From Rhodovibrio salinarum DSM 9154 (lineage in GTDB: Bacteria; Pseudomonadota; Alphaproteobacteria; Kiloniellales; Rhodovibrionaceae): a stretch of 64,000 bases of DNA. Below are positions 30,036 to 38,898 of this stretch, piece by piece. How positions within the stretch are numbered: the stretch's first letter is position 1; every line of letters begins with the position of its first letter. The stretch covers positions 1,630,824 to 1,694,823 of the forward strand of contig NZ_KI911559.1 in the NCBI RefSeq assembly GCF_000515255.1. Reading direction: 5' to 3'. Below the pieces are notes generated by a model, which saw only the letters and a list, made by a program, of their open reading frames with translations, ran no database searches and was not told the DNA's origin. The position numbers and the translations under genes were made by a program.

Positions 30036-32174
30036 TTAACATCTAACGTGAAAGTGGTTGGTGATCTGCGAGCACTGGTTACGAGTGAGGCTATAGAGTC
30101 GCGCATAGAGTGCATCCAGCCGACTGCGGGCGCGCGCCCTGCGCTCCGGAGACCAGTCGACCGGCGGGCCGGGATGGCCCAGATCGTGGGCAAAACCATC
30201 CAGATCGTGGCTGGTGTGGCATAGCAGTTTGAGCTCATGGCGCACGGTCGCGGCCGTCTCGCTGGTGTAGGCGTGCGGCGGAATCACCGGGAGCTGTTCC
30301 AGGATGTAGAGGTTCAGGTTCTGGCCCTGCAGTTTGCCCCGCGCCAGCCAGTCGAGCACCTGCGCGTTCAGGTTCGCGAGCAATAACGGGGCCGCGCGAC
30401 GGTAGGCCGCGAGGGTTTCGTCGTCTTCCGCGGCGGGCAGCAGCAGCGGCAGTGAATTGGCCGCAGCGCAGCGCGGCACCGCCGCCGCAATCACAGTTCG
30501 GGCATTGCTGGGGGAGGTGACATGCTTCAACCCGATCGCCCAGTGCAGCCCCTCCGGCCAACGCATCTGATCGCCCGGAACGGCAAAACGGGGGGTGGGG
30601 CGAAAGGTCGGGTCGGCATGTTCAGCGTCGCTCGTGCGACGCGGCTGCGCCGGACGCTTCAGATTGCCCGGATGGATCTCGATGCTGGCTGCCCGATGGT
30701 CGAACGCCTGTACCATCTTGCCTTCGTAGAGCGGCCAGGCGTCCGGGTCGGCATCAGACCAGGGCTGGAATCGATGGGCATCGTTGGTGAGGTCGAACAT
30801 TCGCCGGTAGCGGACGGGAAAGGTGGGGCAGGGCGCATCGCAGCGTCGGTCGACCAGGGGCGGCCAGCGACGATGCAGCCTAAGCGCGAGCGCTGCGTCC
30901 TGTCGGCTGCGTGGCATCGGGAGGCCGCCTGTGGCCGGATTGAGCGTGGCGAGCGCGCGCCGGCTGAGCGCCAGCGGACGTTCCGCGGCGAGATCGCCTG
31001 GATCGCCGAGCGCGAAGGCAAGCCGGGTTCGCTGCCCGGCTTTCTCCTGTCCGCTCAACGTGAGGCAGGCGAAGCGGAAGCGGCTGTCGACCTCGGGGAA
31101 GAAACGGTGGGCGCCGCCGCTGCGCGCGCGTCCACGGTTCTCGAAGTCAAGGAAGGACGCCAGCCTGCCGGTAGCCGCCAGCCGGCGCACGAAGCCTGAC
31201 GTTCTGCGGTCGGTTGCGATCCCGCTCGGGACCAGCAAGGCGGCATGGCCATCGGGGGGCAAGCGGTCGGCGGCCAGCGCGGCGAAGCCGGCGTAGAGGT
31301 TGGCGTCGCTGGCGCAGGTGTGAGGGTAGCGCGCGCGCAGGGTTGCTGCGTAATCGGCGCGCCGCTGCCGTTCGGTCGCGAAGGCGTGCCACAGCGGGCT
31401 GCCGGTTGCGGCGAGCTGGGCGAGACGTTTCTTGCGCCCGGCGGAGTCCAGCCCGTGGAAAGCGGGGTCGCGGGCGGCCAGCCACTCGACCTGCTGCAGC
31501 TTCGCACGCTCCCATGGCGGGTTGCCGACGATCGCGTCGAAGCCGCCCGCCGGCGTCAGGCGCGCCCACGCATCGTCATCCAGCAGGGCGTCGGCGCACA
31601 CGATGCGCTGGGTCAGGTCCGGGGGTGCCACGCCCGATTGCTGGCACTTGAGGGCGAGCGCGACCCGCGTGCAGGCCACGGCCAGCGGGTCGATGTCGAT
31701 GCCGTAAAGCCGCTCGACCGGCATCCGCTCGGCCGCGGCCAACAGGAATGCGCCGGCACCGCAGGCGGGGTCGATCAGTGCCCGGGTAGCGGGACCGACG
31801 CCTGCCTGGTCGAGCAGCAGGTCGATTAGGGCAGGCGGCGTATAGTACGCACCGGCCTGTTGCCGGGCGAAGGGGCGGGGTCGCAGGACGATGTCGCCCG
31901 CGTCATCATTGGCCCCCTCCAGCCCGATCAGGTGTGCATAGGTTGCTTGCACGTCGCCCGGCGTCGGCGGGCACAGCGCCACCTGGGCGCTCGGCCCCTC
32001 GCCCAGATGTCGTCTGCGCCACGCGTCCCCCAGCTGTTGATCGGCCAGCGCGCGGAGCCAGGCGCGCACGCCGTCGTTCGCCAGAGTCCGCTGATCGCTG
32101 CCGCCCTCGGTGCGGAGATCGCGTAGCAGCGCGGCGAAGGCACGGTGGGTTGTGGCGGCGCTGGGAGTATGCAT
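30036..32174 (-). CDS. solitary N6-adenine DNA methyltransferase (Eco57I/type IIG-like)
   Basis: A 712-residue protein with a gamma-type N6-adenine methyltransferase core. Motif X-like QQAGAYYTPPALID is followed by the SAM-binding motif I DPACGAGAFLLAAAERM, the motif II/III region YGIDIDPLAVACTRVALALK, and the catalytic motif IV NPPW. The C-terminal 300 residues (with GLKHVTSPSNARTVIAAAVPR and LQGQNLNLYILEQLPVIP) look like the target-recognition region of type IIG/ISP and PglX-like enzymes. I see no PD-(D/E)xK nuclease, helicase or other partner on either side. So this is either an orphan methylase or a defence part separated from its system. Start at ATG 32174 or GTG 32219 is undecided. It interrupts infC-rpmI. 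Confidence 0.85.
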   Translation of the reverse strand: MHTPSAATTHRAFAALLRDLRTEGGSDQRTLANDGVRAWLRALADQQLGDAWRRRHLGEGPSAQVALCPPTPGDVQATYAHLIGLEGANDDAGDIVLRPRPFARQQAGAYYTPPALIDLLLDQAGVGPATRALIDPACGAGAFLLAAAERMPVERLYGIDIDPLAVACTRVALALKCQQSGVAPPDLTQRIVCADALLDDDAWARLTPAGGFDAIVGNPPWERAKLQQVEWLAARDPAFHGLDSAGRKKRLAQLAATGSPLWHAFATERQRRADYAATLRARYPHTCASDANLYAGFAALAADRLPPDGHAALLVPSGIATDRRTSGFVRRLAATGRLASFLDFENRGRARSGGAHRFFPEVDSRFRFACLTLSGQEKAGQRTRLAFALGDPGDLAAERPLALSRRALATLNPATGGLPMPRSRQDAALALRLHRRWPPLVDRRCDAPCPTFPVRYRRMFDLTNDAHRFQPWSDADPDAWPLYEGKMVQAFDHRAASIEIHPGNLKRPAQPRRTSDAEHADPTFRPTPRFAVPGDQMRWPEGLHWAIGLKHVTSPSNARTVIAAAVPRCAAANSLPLLLPAAEDDETLAAYRRAAPLLLANLNAQVLDWLARGKLQGQNLNLYILEQLPVIPPHAYTSETAATVRHELKLLCHTSHDLDGFAHDLGHPGPPVDWSPERRARARSRLDALYARLYSLTRNQCSQITNHFHVRC

Positions 32175-32275
32175 GGGAGGAGGCACGGCAATCTCCGGCC
32201 GGGGCGCACAGGCGGGCACCCATCGTAGGTTTGCATCGGCCGGCTCTCCGCGGCAAGGCGGCCCGTCGCGCCGCC

Positions 32276-32304
32276 TTGCAATGGCGGACCTGCGTGGTTA
32301 TAAC
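32276..32304 (+). promoter_or_regulatory. sigma-70 promoter for rpmI-rplT(-pheST)
   Basis: TTGCAA (32276-32281) and TATAAC (32299-32304) with an exact 17-base spacer form one of the best promoters in the window. It lies about 115 bases before rpmI, between the methyltransferase start and the ribosomal genes, and would free them from infC transcription. Confidence 0.75.
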
Positions 32305-32366
32305 CCGGCACCTCCAAACAAGGGCGACCGCGGCCATCTGGACATGCCCGGAAGTCCGAACACTGT

Positions 32367-32390
32367 GCCGGTGCGGTTTTGCGCACCGGC
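32367..32390 (+). other. hairpin in the rpmI leader
   Basis: A perfect 9-bp stem, GCCGGTGCG (32367-32375) with 32382-32390, and loop GTTTTG lies in the untranslated leader, 30 bases before the rpmI start. Ribosomal protein L20 represses its own operon through leader RNA structures in several bacteria, so a control role is possible but not shown. Confidence 0.55.
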
Positions 32391-32420
32391 CGCCAACGGC
32401 CCGATCCGAAAGGAACGAAA

Positions 32421-32621
32421 ATGTCCAAGCTCAAGACGAAGAGCGGCGCCAAGAAGCGCTTCAAGATGACCGGCTCCGGCAAGGTCCGGGTCAAGTACGC
32501 CTTCAAGTCGCACAACCTGCGCAAGCGTTCGCAGAAGATGAAGCGACAGGCGCGTGGCATGCAGGTGCTGCGCACCACCGAGGCGGATATGGTCAAGAAG
32601 CACTACATGCCCTACCACTAG
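32421..32621 (+). CDS. rpmI: 50S ribosomal protein L35
   Basis: A 66-residue, very basic ribosomal protein. MSKLKTKSGAKKRFKMTGSG and the KSHNLRKRSQKMKRQARG stretch are the L35 pattern. The start at 32421 follows AAGGAACGAAA. It is 69 bases before rplT, the normal order. Confidence 0.97.
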   Translation: MSKLKTKSGAKKRFKMTGSGKVRVKYAFKSHNLRKRSQKMKRQARGMQVLRTTEADMVKKHYMPYH

Positions 32622-32690
32622 GGCCGCTTCGCGACCGACCGATCCCGAGACTGAATTCCCGTCATCTCCTAGCCAAGCAGGAGCGCCGCC

Positions 32691-33089
32691 ATGTCCCGCG
32701 TGAAGCGTGGAGTTACCTCCCGCGCTAAGCATAACAAGGTCCTCAAGGCCGCCAAGGGCGCCCGGGGCCGGCAGAAGAACACGATCCGCGTTGCCCGTCA
32801 GCGGGTCGAAAAGAACCTCCAGTACGCCTACCGCGACCGCAAGCAGCGCAAGCGTGAATTCCGCAGCCTGTGGATTCAGCGGATCAACGCCGGGGCGCGC
32901 AACAACGGCCTGACCTACAGCCAGCTGATGGCTGGCCTGCGCGAGGCCGGCGTCGAGCTGGACCGCAAGGTGCTGGCCGATATCGCGGTGCGCGAGCCGG
33001 AGTCCTTCGCCAATCTGGTCGAGCAGGCGCGCAAGGCTCTGCCGGCGGGCGCGAAGGAAGATTCCTCCGCCGGCCGCGGCGCCATGTAG
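32691..33089 (+). CDS. rplT: 50S ribosomal protein L20
   Basis: A 132-residue 23S-rRNA-binding assembly protein. It starts with [20 protein letters not shown], then [20 protein letters not shown], and the globular part [20 protein letters not shown]. The family is usually near 118-120 residues, and the extra C-terminal tail here ([17 protein letters not shown]) is a short extension. L20 is the known autogenous repressor of rpmI-rplT in other bacteria. Confidence 0.97.
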   Translation: MSRVKRGVTSRAKHNKVLKAAKGARGRQKNTIRVARQRVEKNLQYAYRDRKQRKREFRSLWIQRINAGARNNGLTYSQLMAGLREAGVELDRKVLADIAVREPESFANLVEQARKALPAGAKEDSSAGRGAM

Positions 33090-33185
33090 GACGCATCGCG
33101 GCCCGCGCAGCGGCCGCGAGACGTTTCCTGACGAAGGATTGCAGGCGGCCCGGTCATCACGGCGATGGCTGGGCCGCTGGTGCGC

Positions 33186-33208
33186 CGGGCGGGCGCCAAG
33201 CCCGCCCG
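33186..33208 (+). other. GC hairpin in the rplT-pheS gap
   Basis: A perfect 9-bp stem, CGGGCGGGC (33186-33194) with 33200-33208, and loop GCCAA lies 34 bases before pheS. No T tract and no phenylalanine-rich leader peptide are present, so classical pheST attenuation is not supported. Confidence 0.45.
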
Positions 33209-33241
33209 CGATGATCGATAACAACCAAGACGTGTGCCGCG

Positions 33242-34318
33242 ATGGACGAGCCTGAAGAGCTGAAGCGGTCGCTGCTGAGCGAGGTTGAGGCCGCGCAGAC
33301 GCTCGACGATCTGGAGCAGGTGCGGGTTTCCGCGCTCGGCAAGAAGGGGCGCTTGACCCAGCAGATGAAGCAGCTGGGTCAGCTCGACGCGGACGAACGC
33401 AAGCGCGTTGGCCAGGCGCTGAATACGGTCAAGGACGCCGTTCAGAACGCCATCGAGACGCGCAAGGCACACCTCGCGGACGCAGAGTTGCAGGCCCGCC
33501 TGGAGCGCGAGCGGGTCGACGTGACCCTGCCGGCGCGCCCGTTCGACATGGGCCGCGTCCACCCGATCTCCCGCACGATCGAGGAGATGATCCAGATCTT
33601 CGGGGCGATGGGCTTCCGGGTCGCCGAAGGGCCGCACGTCGAGGACGACTTCCACAACTTCACCGCCCTCAATATCCCGCCCGAGCACCCCGCCCGGCAG
33701 GAGCACGACACCTTCTACGTCGAGGGCACGGGCGACGACGGCCACCGCAAGGTGCTGCGCACGCACACCTCGCCGGTGCAGATCCGCGCGATGCGCGCAT
33801 TGGAAGCGCCGCCGATCCGGGTGATCGCGCCCGGCCGTACTTTCCGCAGCGACGACGACGCCACCCACAGCCCGATGTTCCACCAGATCGAGGGGCTGGT
33901 GGTCGACTGCAAGACGCACATGGGGCACCTCAAGGGCACGCTGATCGAGTTCTGCCGCGCCTTCTTCGGGGTCGAGGACCTGCCGGTGCAGTTCCGTCCC
34001 AGCTACTTCCCGTTCACCGAGCCGTCCGCCGAGGTCGATATCGGCTGCTCCAAGCAGGGCAACGAGCTCAAGATCGGCAAGGGCGGCGACTGGCTGGAAA
34101 TCCTGGGCTGCGGCATGGTGCACCCGAAGGTGTTGGAAAACTGCGGCATCGATCCGGCCGTCTACCAGGGCTTTGCCTTCGGCATGGGGGTCGAGCGTGC
34201 GGCGATGCTGAAGTACGGCATCCCCGATCTGCGCACCTTCTACGATTCCGATCTGCGTTGGCTGCGCCACTACGGCTTCCTACCGATCGAGACGCCGTCG
34301 CCGGTGAAGGGTTTGTGA
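33242..34318 (+). CDS. pheS: phenylalanyl-tRNA synthetase alpha subunit
   Basis: A 358-residue catalytic subunit of the heterotetrameric PheRS. An N-terminal coiled-coil (about 1-85) is followed by the class II core. [50 protein letters not shown] (motif 2 region) and [17 protein letters not shown] (motif 3) are visible. Length is typical. It lies four bases before pheT and downstream of rplT, the usual order. The ATG fits the family start although the ribosome site is weak. Confidence 0.96.
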   Translation: MDEPEELKRSLLSEVEAAQTLDDLEQVRVSALGKKGRLTQQMKQLGQLDADERKRVGQALNTVKDAVQNAIETRKAHLADAELQARLERERVDVTLPARPFDMGRVHPISRTIEEMIQIFGAMGFRVAEGPHVEDDFHNFTALNIPPEHPARQEHDTFYVEGTGDDGHRKVLRTHTSPVQIRAMRALEAPPIRVIAPGRTFRSDDDATHSPMFHQIEGLVVDCKTHMGHLKGTLIEFCRAFFGVEDLPVQFRPSYFPFTEPSAEVDIGCSKQGNELKIGKGGDWLEILGCGMVHPKVLENCGIDPAVYQGFAFGMGVERAAMLKYGIPDLRTFYDSDLRWLRHYGFLPIETPSPVKGL

Positions 34319-34322
34319 GACG

Positions 34323-36716
34323 ATGAAGTTCACGCTGTCCTGGCTGCAGGATCACCTCGACACCGACGCGACCGCCGAGGAGATCGGCGAGGCCCTGACC
34401 AACCTCGGGCTCGAGCTGGAGGGTCTGGAGAACAAGGCGGAGGAGCTGGCGCCCTTCCGCGTCGCCTACGTCAAGGAGGCTGCCCAGCATCCCGATGCCG
34501 ACCGGCTGAAGGTCTGCACCGTCGATCCGGGCGACGGCTCCGAGGTGCAGGTGATCTGCGGCGCGCCCAACGCCAAGACCGGCATGAAGGGCGTGTTTGC
34601 GCCGGTGGGGTCCTACGTGCCCGGGATCGATCTGACGCTGAAGGCCGGCAAGATCCGCGGCGTCGAGTCCAACGGCATGCTGGTCTCCGAGCGCGAGATG
34701 GGGCTCAGCGACGCGCACGAGGGCATCATCGAGTTGCCCGACGACGCGCCGCTCGGCGAGCCGTTCGCGAAGGTGATGGGGCTGGACGATCCGGTGTTCG
34801 ACATCGCGATCACGCCCAACCGCGCCGACTGCCTGGGCGTGCGCGGTGTGGCGCGCGATCTGGCCGCCGCCGGGCTCGGCGCGCTGAAGGAAGATCCGCG
34901 CCTGGCCGCGGTCGCGGGCAGCTACGAACCGCCGCTGCAGTGGCGGCGTGACCTGCCGGCGGGCGCGGAAGAGGCCTGCCCCTATGTTGGCGGGCGGCAC
35001 TTCCGCGACGTGCGCAATGGCGAGAGTCCGGCGTGGATTCAGCGGCGCCTGCGCGCGATCGGGCTGCGGCCGATCTCCGCGCTCGTGGACATCACCAACT
35101 ACGTCACCTTCGACCTGGGTCGGCCGCTGCACGTGTTTGACGCGGCCAAGGTGAAGGGCGATCTCACCATGCGCCTCGCCCATAACGGCGAGCAGATCGA
35201 GGCGCTGGACGAGCAGACCTATACCCTCGACCCCGAGACGGTCGTGATCGCCGACCGGGAGTGTGCCCACGGCATCGGCGGTCTGATGGGCGGACAGGAC
35301 TCCGGCGTGACCTCCGATACCACCGAGGTGTTCCTGGAGGTCGCGCTGTTCGATCCCGTGCGTATCGCCAAGGCCGGCCGGCGGCTGGGATTGCTGTCCG
35401 ATGCGCGCTTCCGTTTCGAGCGCGGCCTGGACCCGGAAAGCGCCGACTGGGGCGTTGCGGTCGCCACCCGCCTGATTCAGGAGCTTTGCGGCGGCGAGGC
35501 GAGCCATCTGACGGCCGCGGGCGAGATTCCCAATACGCGCAAGCAGATCGAACTGCGGGTCGCGCGCGTCGGGGAGCTGGGCGGCCTGGAGATCGGCGCC
35601 AAGACCTGCCGGCGGATCCTGGACGACCTCGGCTTCGAGACGGCTGGCGACGACCAGGTGATCAAGGCGACCGTCCCGCCCTGGCGCGTCGACGTCGAAG
35701 GCGAGGCGTGCCTGGTCGAGGAAGTGCTGCGGATCAACGGCTACGACGCCATTCCGACCGTGCCGCTGCCACCGCTCACGGCCGTGCCGCAGGCGGCCGT
35801 CACCCCGGCGCAGCGCCGGGGCGAACTGGCGCGCGCCGCGCTCGCCGCCCGCGGCATGAACGAGGCGGTGACCTTCTCCTTCATGTCGTCGCGCCATGCC
35901 GAGCTGTTCGGCGGCCAGATTCCGGACCTTCAGGTCGCGAACCCGATCTCCAGCGAACTCGACGTGATGCGTCCGGCGGTGCTCGCCAACCTGGTCGAGG
36001 CGGGCACGCGCAACGCCGACCGCGGCTTCCCCGACGTCGCCCTGTTCGAGATCGGCCCGCAGTACTTCTCCGCCGCGCCGGACGGGCAGGAAACGCTCGC
36101 TGCCGGTCTGCGCGCCGGCCACAACGCCCCACGCCACTGGGACGTCGACCGTCGGTCCCATGACGTGTTCGACGCTAAGACCGATGCGCTCGCGGCGCTG
36201 GCGGCGGCCGGGGCGCCGGTCGACAACCTGCAGGTCTCGACCGACGCGCCAGGCTGGTACCACCCGGGCCGTTCTGGCGCGCTGCGCCTGGGCAAGCAGG
36301 TTCTGGCCACCTTCGGCGAGCTGCATCCCAAGATACTGGAGGCCTACGACCTGCGCGGGCCCGTGGCGGCCTTCGAGGTGTTCGTCGACCGCGTGCCGCA
36401 GACCAAGAAGCGCGGCGGCCTCAGCCTATCGTCCCTGCAGCCGGTCGAGCGTGACTTCGCCTTCGTGGTCGGGGCCGACGTGCCCGCGGAAAACGTGATC
36501 CGTGCGGCCAAGGGCGCCGACAAGGCCCTGATCGCGGAGGTCAAGCTGTTCGACGTCTATACCGGCGACAAGGTCGGCGAGGGTAAGAAGTCGCTTGCCA
36601 TCGCCGTCACCCTGCAGCCGACCGAAAAGACCCTGACCGAGAAGGAAATCGACGCGGTCGGGCAGAAGGTGATCGGACAGGTGACGAAGAAGACGGGCGG
36701 CGAATTGCGGGGGTAG
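34323..36716 (+). CDS. pheT: phenylalanyl-tRNA synthetase beta subunit
   Basis: A 797-residue subunit. The order of domains is an N-terminal tRNA-binding (EMAP-like) domain with HPDADRLKVCTVDPGDG near residue 58 and VICGAPNAKTGMKG, then B3/B4 with the editing site (TPNRADCLGVRGVARDLAA), B5, the catalytic-like core, and the C-terminal ferredoxin-fold anticodon-binding domain (VERDFAFVV to TLTEKEID). It completes PheRS with pheS. Behind it lies a repeat unit rather than a clear terminator. Confidence 0.96.
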   Translation: MKFTLSWLQDHLDTDATAEEIGEALTNLGLELEGLENKAEELAPFRVAYVKEAAQHPDADRLKVCTVDPGDGSEVQVICGAPNAKTGMKGVFAPVGSYVPGIDLTLKAGKIRGVESNGMLVSEREMGLSDAHEGIIELPDDAPLGEPFAKVMGLDDPVFDIAITPNRADCLGVRGVARDLAAAGLGALKEDPRLAAVAGSYEPPLQWRRDLPAGAEEACPYVGGRHFRDVRNGESPAWIQRRLRAIGLRPISALVDITNYVTFDLGRPLHVFDAAKVKGDLTMRLAHNGEQIEALDEQTYTLDPETVVIADRECAHGIGGLMGGQDSGVTSDTTEVFLEVALFDPVRIAKAGRRLGLLSDARFRFERGLDPESADWGVAVATRLIQELCGGEASHLTAAGEIPNTRKQIELRVARVGELGGLEIGAKTCRRILDDLGFETAGDDQVIKATVPPWRVDVEGEACLVEEVLRINGYDAIPTVPLPPLTAVPQAAVTPAQRRGELARAALAARGMNEAVTFSFMSSRHAELFGGQIPDLQVANPISSELDVMRPAVLANLVEAGTRNADRGFPDVALFEIGPQYFSAAPDGQETLAAGLRAGHNAPRHWDVDRRSHDVFDAKTDALAALAAAGAPVDNLQVSTDAPGWYHPGRSGALRLGKQVLATFGELHPKILEAYDLRGPVAAFEVFVDRVPQTKKRGGLSLSSLQPVERDFAFVVGADVPAENVIRAAKGADKALIAEVKLFDVYTGDKVGEGKKSLAIAVTLQPTEKTLTEKEIDAVGQKVIGQVTKKTGGELRG

Positions 36717-36724
36717 ATGATCGG

Positions 36725-36863
36725 GTCACCGCCAAGGCACCGGGATAGCATGCCGGTGGCCTTTCAAGGCTTTTGCAGCCCGGAAAACCGGGTTGCGGCT
36801 GTTTCCGGTGAACCGAAGTCGATCTAGGCCCCAGGCTTGGTGTCTCCGTGTCTTGGTGGTGAA
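36725..36863. repeat. small inverted-repeat unit with dispersed 28-bp repeat, copies 2 and 3
   Basis: The minus strand of 36836-36863 matches the repeat at 11758-11785 (24 of 28 bases by hand). A more degenerate copy in the opposite direction lies at 36725-36745 (about five differences over 21 bases). The two face each other around a central hairpin, GCAGCCCGG (36775-36783) with 36788-36796 and loop AAAA. The whole resembles a non-autonomous intergenic element placed after pheT. It encodes nothing recognisable. Confidence 0.6.
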
Positions 36864-36871
36864 TATCCGCT

Positions 36872-37456
36872 TTAGCGCGGGGCGCGAATCAGGAAACTGC
36901 CGCGAACGTCCACGGTGCCGTCGTCCGCCACCTCGACGACGAGCACCTCGCCGCTCGACGGGAAGACGTCGGTGAGCGCGGTGATGTTCACTTGGTGGGT
37001 GACCAGCACGAGCTTTGCGTCGTCCGGCGCGGTCGCGAGGAAGTCGCGCACGGCCGCCGTCTGGGCATCGCGGGTAGCGCGGTTCTGGAAGAAGGAGTTG
37101 AGGGCGGGAAAATCCTCGACCGAGGCCAGGCCCAACTCCTGCGCGGTATGTCGGCAGCGGCACCACTGGCTGGTCAGCACGCGGTCGACCTCGATGCCGT
37201 TGTCCCGGAAGGCTTGGCCGATCCGTCGTGCCTGCGCGCGGCCGGCGGCGTTCAGGTCGCGCTGGGTCGAACAGTCGCCCAGCTTGAAATGCGATGGATC
37301 GCCGGTGCCTGGCGCCAGCGCATGGCGCATGATCGCGACGGTGCCGGGCGCCTCCAGCGCGGCCCAGACATCGCCGCCCTCCTGCGCTTGGCTGGGAACG
37401 GGCAGGGCGGGGACGGTCAGCAGAACAAGGGCCAGAAGAACGACAAGACGGGGCAT
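36872..37456 (-). CDS. exported histidine phosphatase family protein
   Basis: A 194-residue protein with a signal peptide (about 1-24, MPRLVVLLALVLLTVPALPVPSQA). The mature part holds the phosphohistidine motif in the form MRHALAPG (R-H-A instead of the common R-H-G), a later arginine in LTSQWCRCRHTAQEL, and the second catalytic histidine in VLVTHQVNITALT. This is the histidine phosphatase fold seen in periplasmic phosphatases; the substrate is unknown. The start at 37456 gives the signal peptide; longer in-frame starts do not. It reads in the same direction as the two genes upstream (DUF6644-like and DUF6152-like) and may share their transcript. Confidence 0.85.
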   Translation of the reverse strand: MPRLVVLLALVLLTVPALPVPSQAQEGGDVWAALEAPGTVAIMRHALAPGTGDPSHFKLGDCSTQRDLNAAGRAQARRIGQAFRDNGIEVDRVLTSQWCRCRHTAQELGLASVEDFPALNSFFQNRATRDAQTAAVRDFLATAPDDAKLVLVTHQVNITALTDVFPSSGEVLVVEVADDGTVDVRGSFLIRAPR

Positions 37457-37503
37457 CGGGACGCTCCCGGTGAGCAACGGAAGAGGTCGGGGAAAGGGGC
37501 GAC

Positions 37504-37986
37504 TCAGGGTCCGGTGAAGGCGATCAGGCGCCCGCAGGCGAGCGCGCCCAGCCACGCCGTCATCGATCCGAGCGCGGCCAAGACCCGCAGTCGGCGGCTG
37601 GCGCGCTCTGGATCGCGTCCGACCCGCAGCCGAAAGGCCAGGGCGCCGGCCGCACCGAGGCCGATCAGCGTCAGCTTGGCCCACAGCACGGGCAGGCCCG
37701 CATAGTCGAGCGGGCGCACGCTGACCAGCAGTACTCCCGTGGAAATCGCGAGCAGCAGGCCCGCGACCGCCATCGGCGTCAGGATCGCAGCCAGGCTTTG
37801 CAACGCGACCGACCGCCAAAACCCGAGTAGCCGCAGGTCGAGCGGCAGGATGCCACCAACCAGCAATGCGATCCCGAGGATGTGCAGCGCGCTGACGGTG
37901 GCGTAACTCCAGCGCCCCTGCGTCAGCGCCTGCGCGACCTCCCACTCGCCGAGCGCGCTCAGCGTTGTCGCCAGCAGCTCGGGCAC
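37504..37986 (-). CDS. four-helix membrane protein, DUF6644-like
   Basis: A 160-residue membrane protein with about four hydrophobic helices. A histidine lies in the first core (SALHILGIALLVGGILPLDL) and tryptophan-rich turns follow (WAKLTLIGLGAAGALAF). The pattern, with the small exported protein next to it, matches from memory the DUF6644 family that pairs with DUF6152. The conserved histidine in a membrane helix hints at a haem or metal ligand, which is speculation. The gene is nine bases after the DUF6152-like gene in the same direction. Confidence 0.7.
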   Translation of the reverse strand: MPELLATTLSALGEWEVAQALTQGRWSYATVSALHILGIALLVGGILPLDLRLLGFWRSVALQSLAAILTPMAVAGLLLAISTGVLLVSVRPLDYAGLPVLWAKLTLIGLGAAGALAFRLRVGRDPERASRRLRVLAALGSMTAWLGALACGRLIAFTGP

Positions 37987-37995
37987 GTTTGGCGG

Positions 37996-38361
37996 TCAGT
38001 CGCGTTCGGGATAGAGGACGTATTCCCGGTCGCCGAGGAACAGCCGTTCCACTTTCATCCGGCGTGCCTCGGCATCGGCCGACGGTTCACCGATCGCGCG
38101 GATCTCAACGCCCGGCGCCAGGTCGCCGTCCTTCAGACCGGCGCGTGCGTTGCGCCATGGCTGGCCGACCTCGACCGTCCAGCTTTCGCCGTCGGCCTCG
38201 ACCGTGAGCACGCCGTGGGGATTGCCCAGCTTGGCTTCCCGGATGACGCCGGTCAGTTCGATGTTGCCCCCGGTGGTCCAACGCCAGCCGTGGTGGGCCT
38301 GGGCCAGAACCGGGACAAGCAGGATGAACGCGGCCAGGGCCGCCAGGATCGGGGAGCGCAT
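37996..38361 (-). CDS. exported small protein, DUF6152-like
   Basis: A 121-residue exported protein. Signal peptide about residues 1-22 (MRSPILAALAAFILLVPVLAQA), then HHGWRWTTGGNIELTGVIRE, with a di-histidine straight after the cleavage site. The rest is a small beta-rich domain (VLTVEADGESWTVEVGQPWRN). The AHHGW start after a signal peptide is typical of DUF6152. The exposed His-His at the mature N-terminus could bind a metal such as copper; this is inference. It forms a pair with the membrane protein downstream. Confidence 0.72.
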   Translation of the reverse strand: MRSPILAALAAFILLVPVLAQAHHGWRWTTGGNIELTGVIREAKLGNPHGVLTVEADGESWTVEVGQPWRNARAGLKDGDLAPGVEIRAIGEPSADAEARRMKVERLFLGDREYVLYPERD

Positions 38362-38898
38362 GGATCGCCTCCATTATTGGCGCACTTGCGCCAAAATGGG
38401 GCGCGACTTTCCTGAGGAAAGGTCCGTCGGCACCCTGCGCAACCAAGTTCGCCTCATTGTGATAGAAGAGCTGGGCCGCCCGCCCGCACGAACGGGCATG
38501 GCGTGCCTGACGGGCGGCCCGAGGGCCCGGCATGCGGGGCCCGGCTCGCGGTGATCCGAAAGACGGGAAGAGACCACCGCGAACCACCCCTGACTACGCG
38601 CTTACCTCGGGATTGGTTCACCGATCTCTGGGCAGAAATCGGGCAGTCAAAGGCTAAGGCGGATGGGACGATGGTGCATCACAGGCACGCTGCCGGGGCC
38701 TGGAGGCCCTGGCGGACGGGAAGAGAGCCGGCGTCGTCGTCGGGCCAGTTGCGTGGATCGGGCGCGGCGCCTATGGTCGCGCCCGCCCGCGCGCATCACC
38801 CGCGATGACGGCGCCGCAGACGGCTGGCCGGGCCGCCGCCTGCGCCGCGCCCCGGGCCGCGCGTCGCTCCCAACACACGAAACCCTTAAAAGCTCCGC
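38362..38898. other. long structured intergenic region upstream of lepA
   Basis: About 535 bases without a supported gene. The left end must contain the promoter of the leftward trio and the right end that of lepA. Perfect inverted repeats are present: GGGCCGCCCG at 38473-38482 with 38511-38520, and GGGCCC at 38523-38528 with 38537-38542. Together they form an adjacent pair of stem-loops. Confidence 0.5.

Noticed and set aside
33090-33241. Phenylalanine attenuator before pheS
   Set aside because: There is a GC hairpin but no leader peptide with phenylalanine codons and no T tract.
34068-36326. A 752-codon minus-strand frame across pheT
   Set aside because: It is the shadow of pheT in another frame, arginine/glycine-rich with no domain; the plus-strand reading has all PheT motifs.
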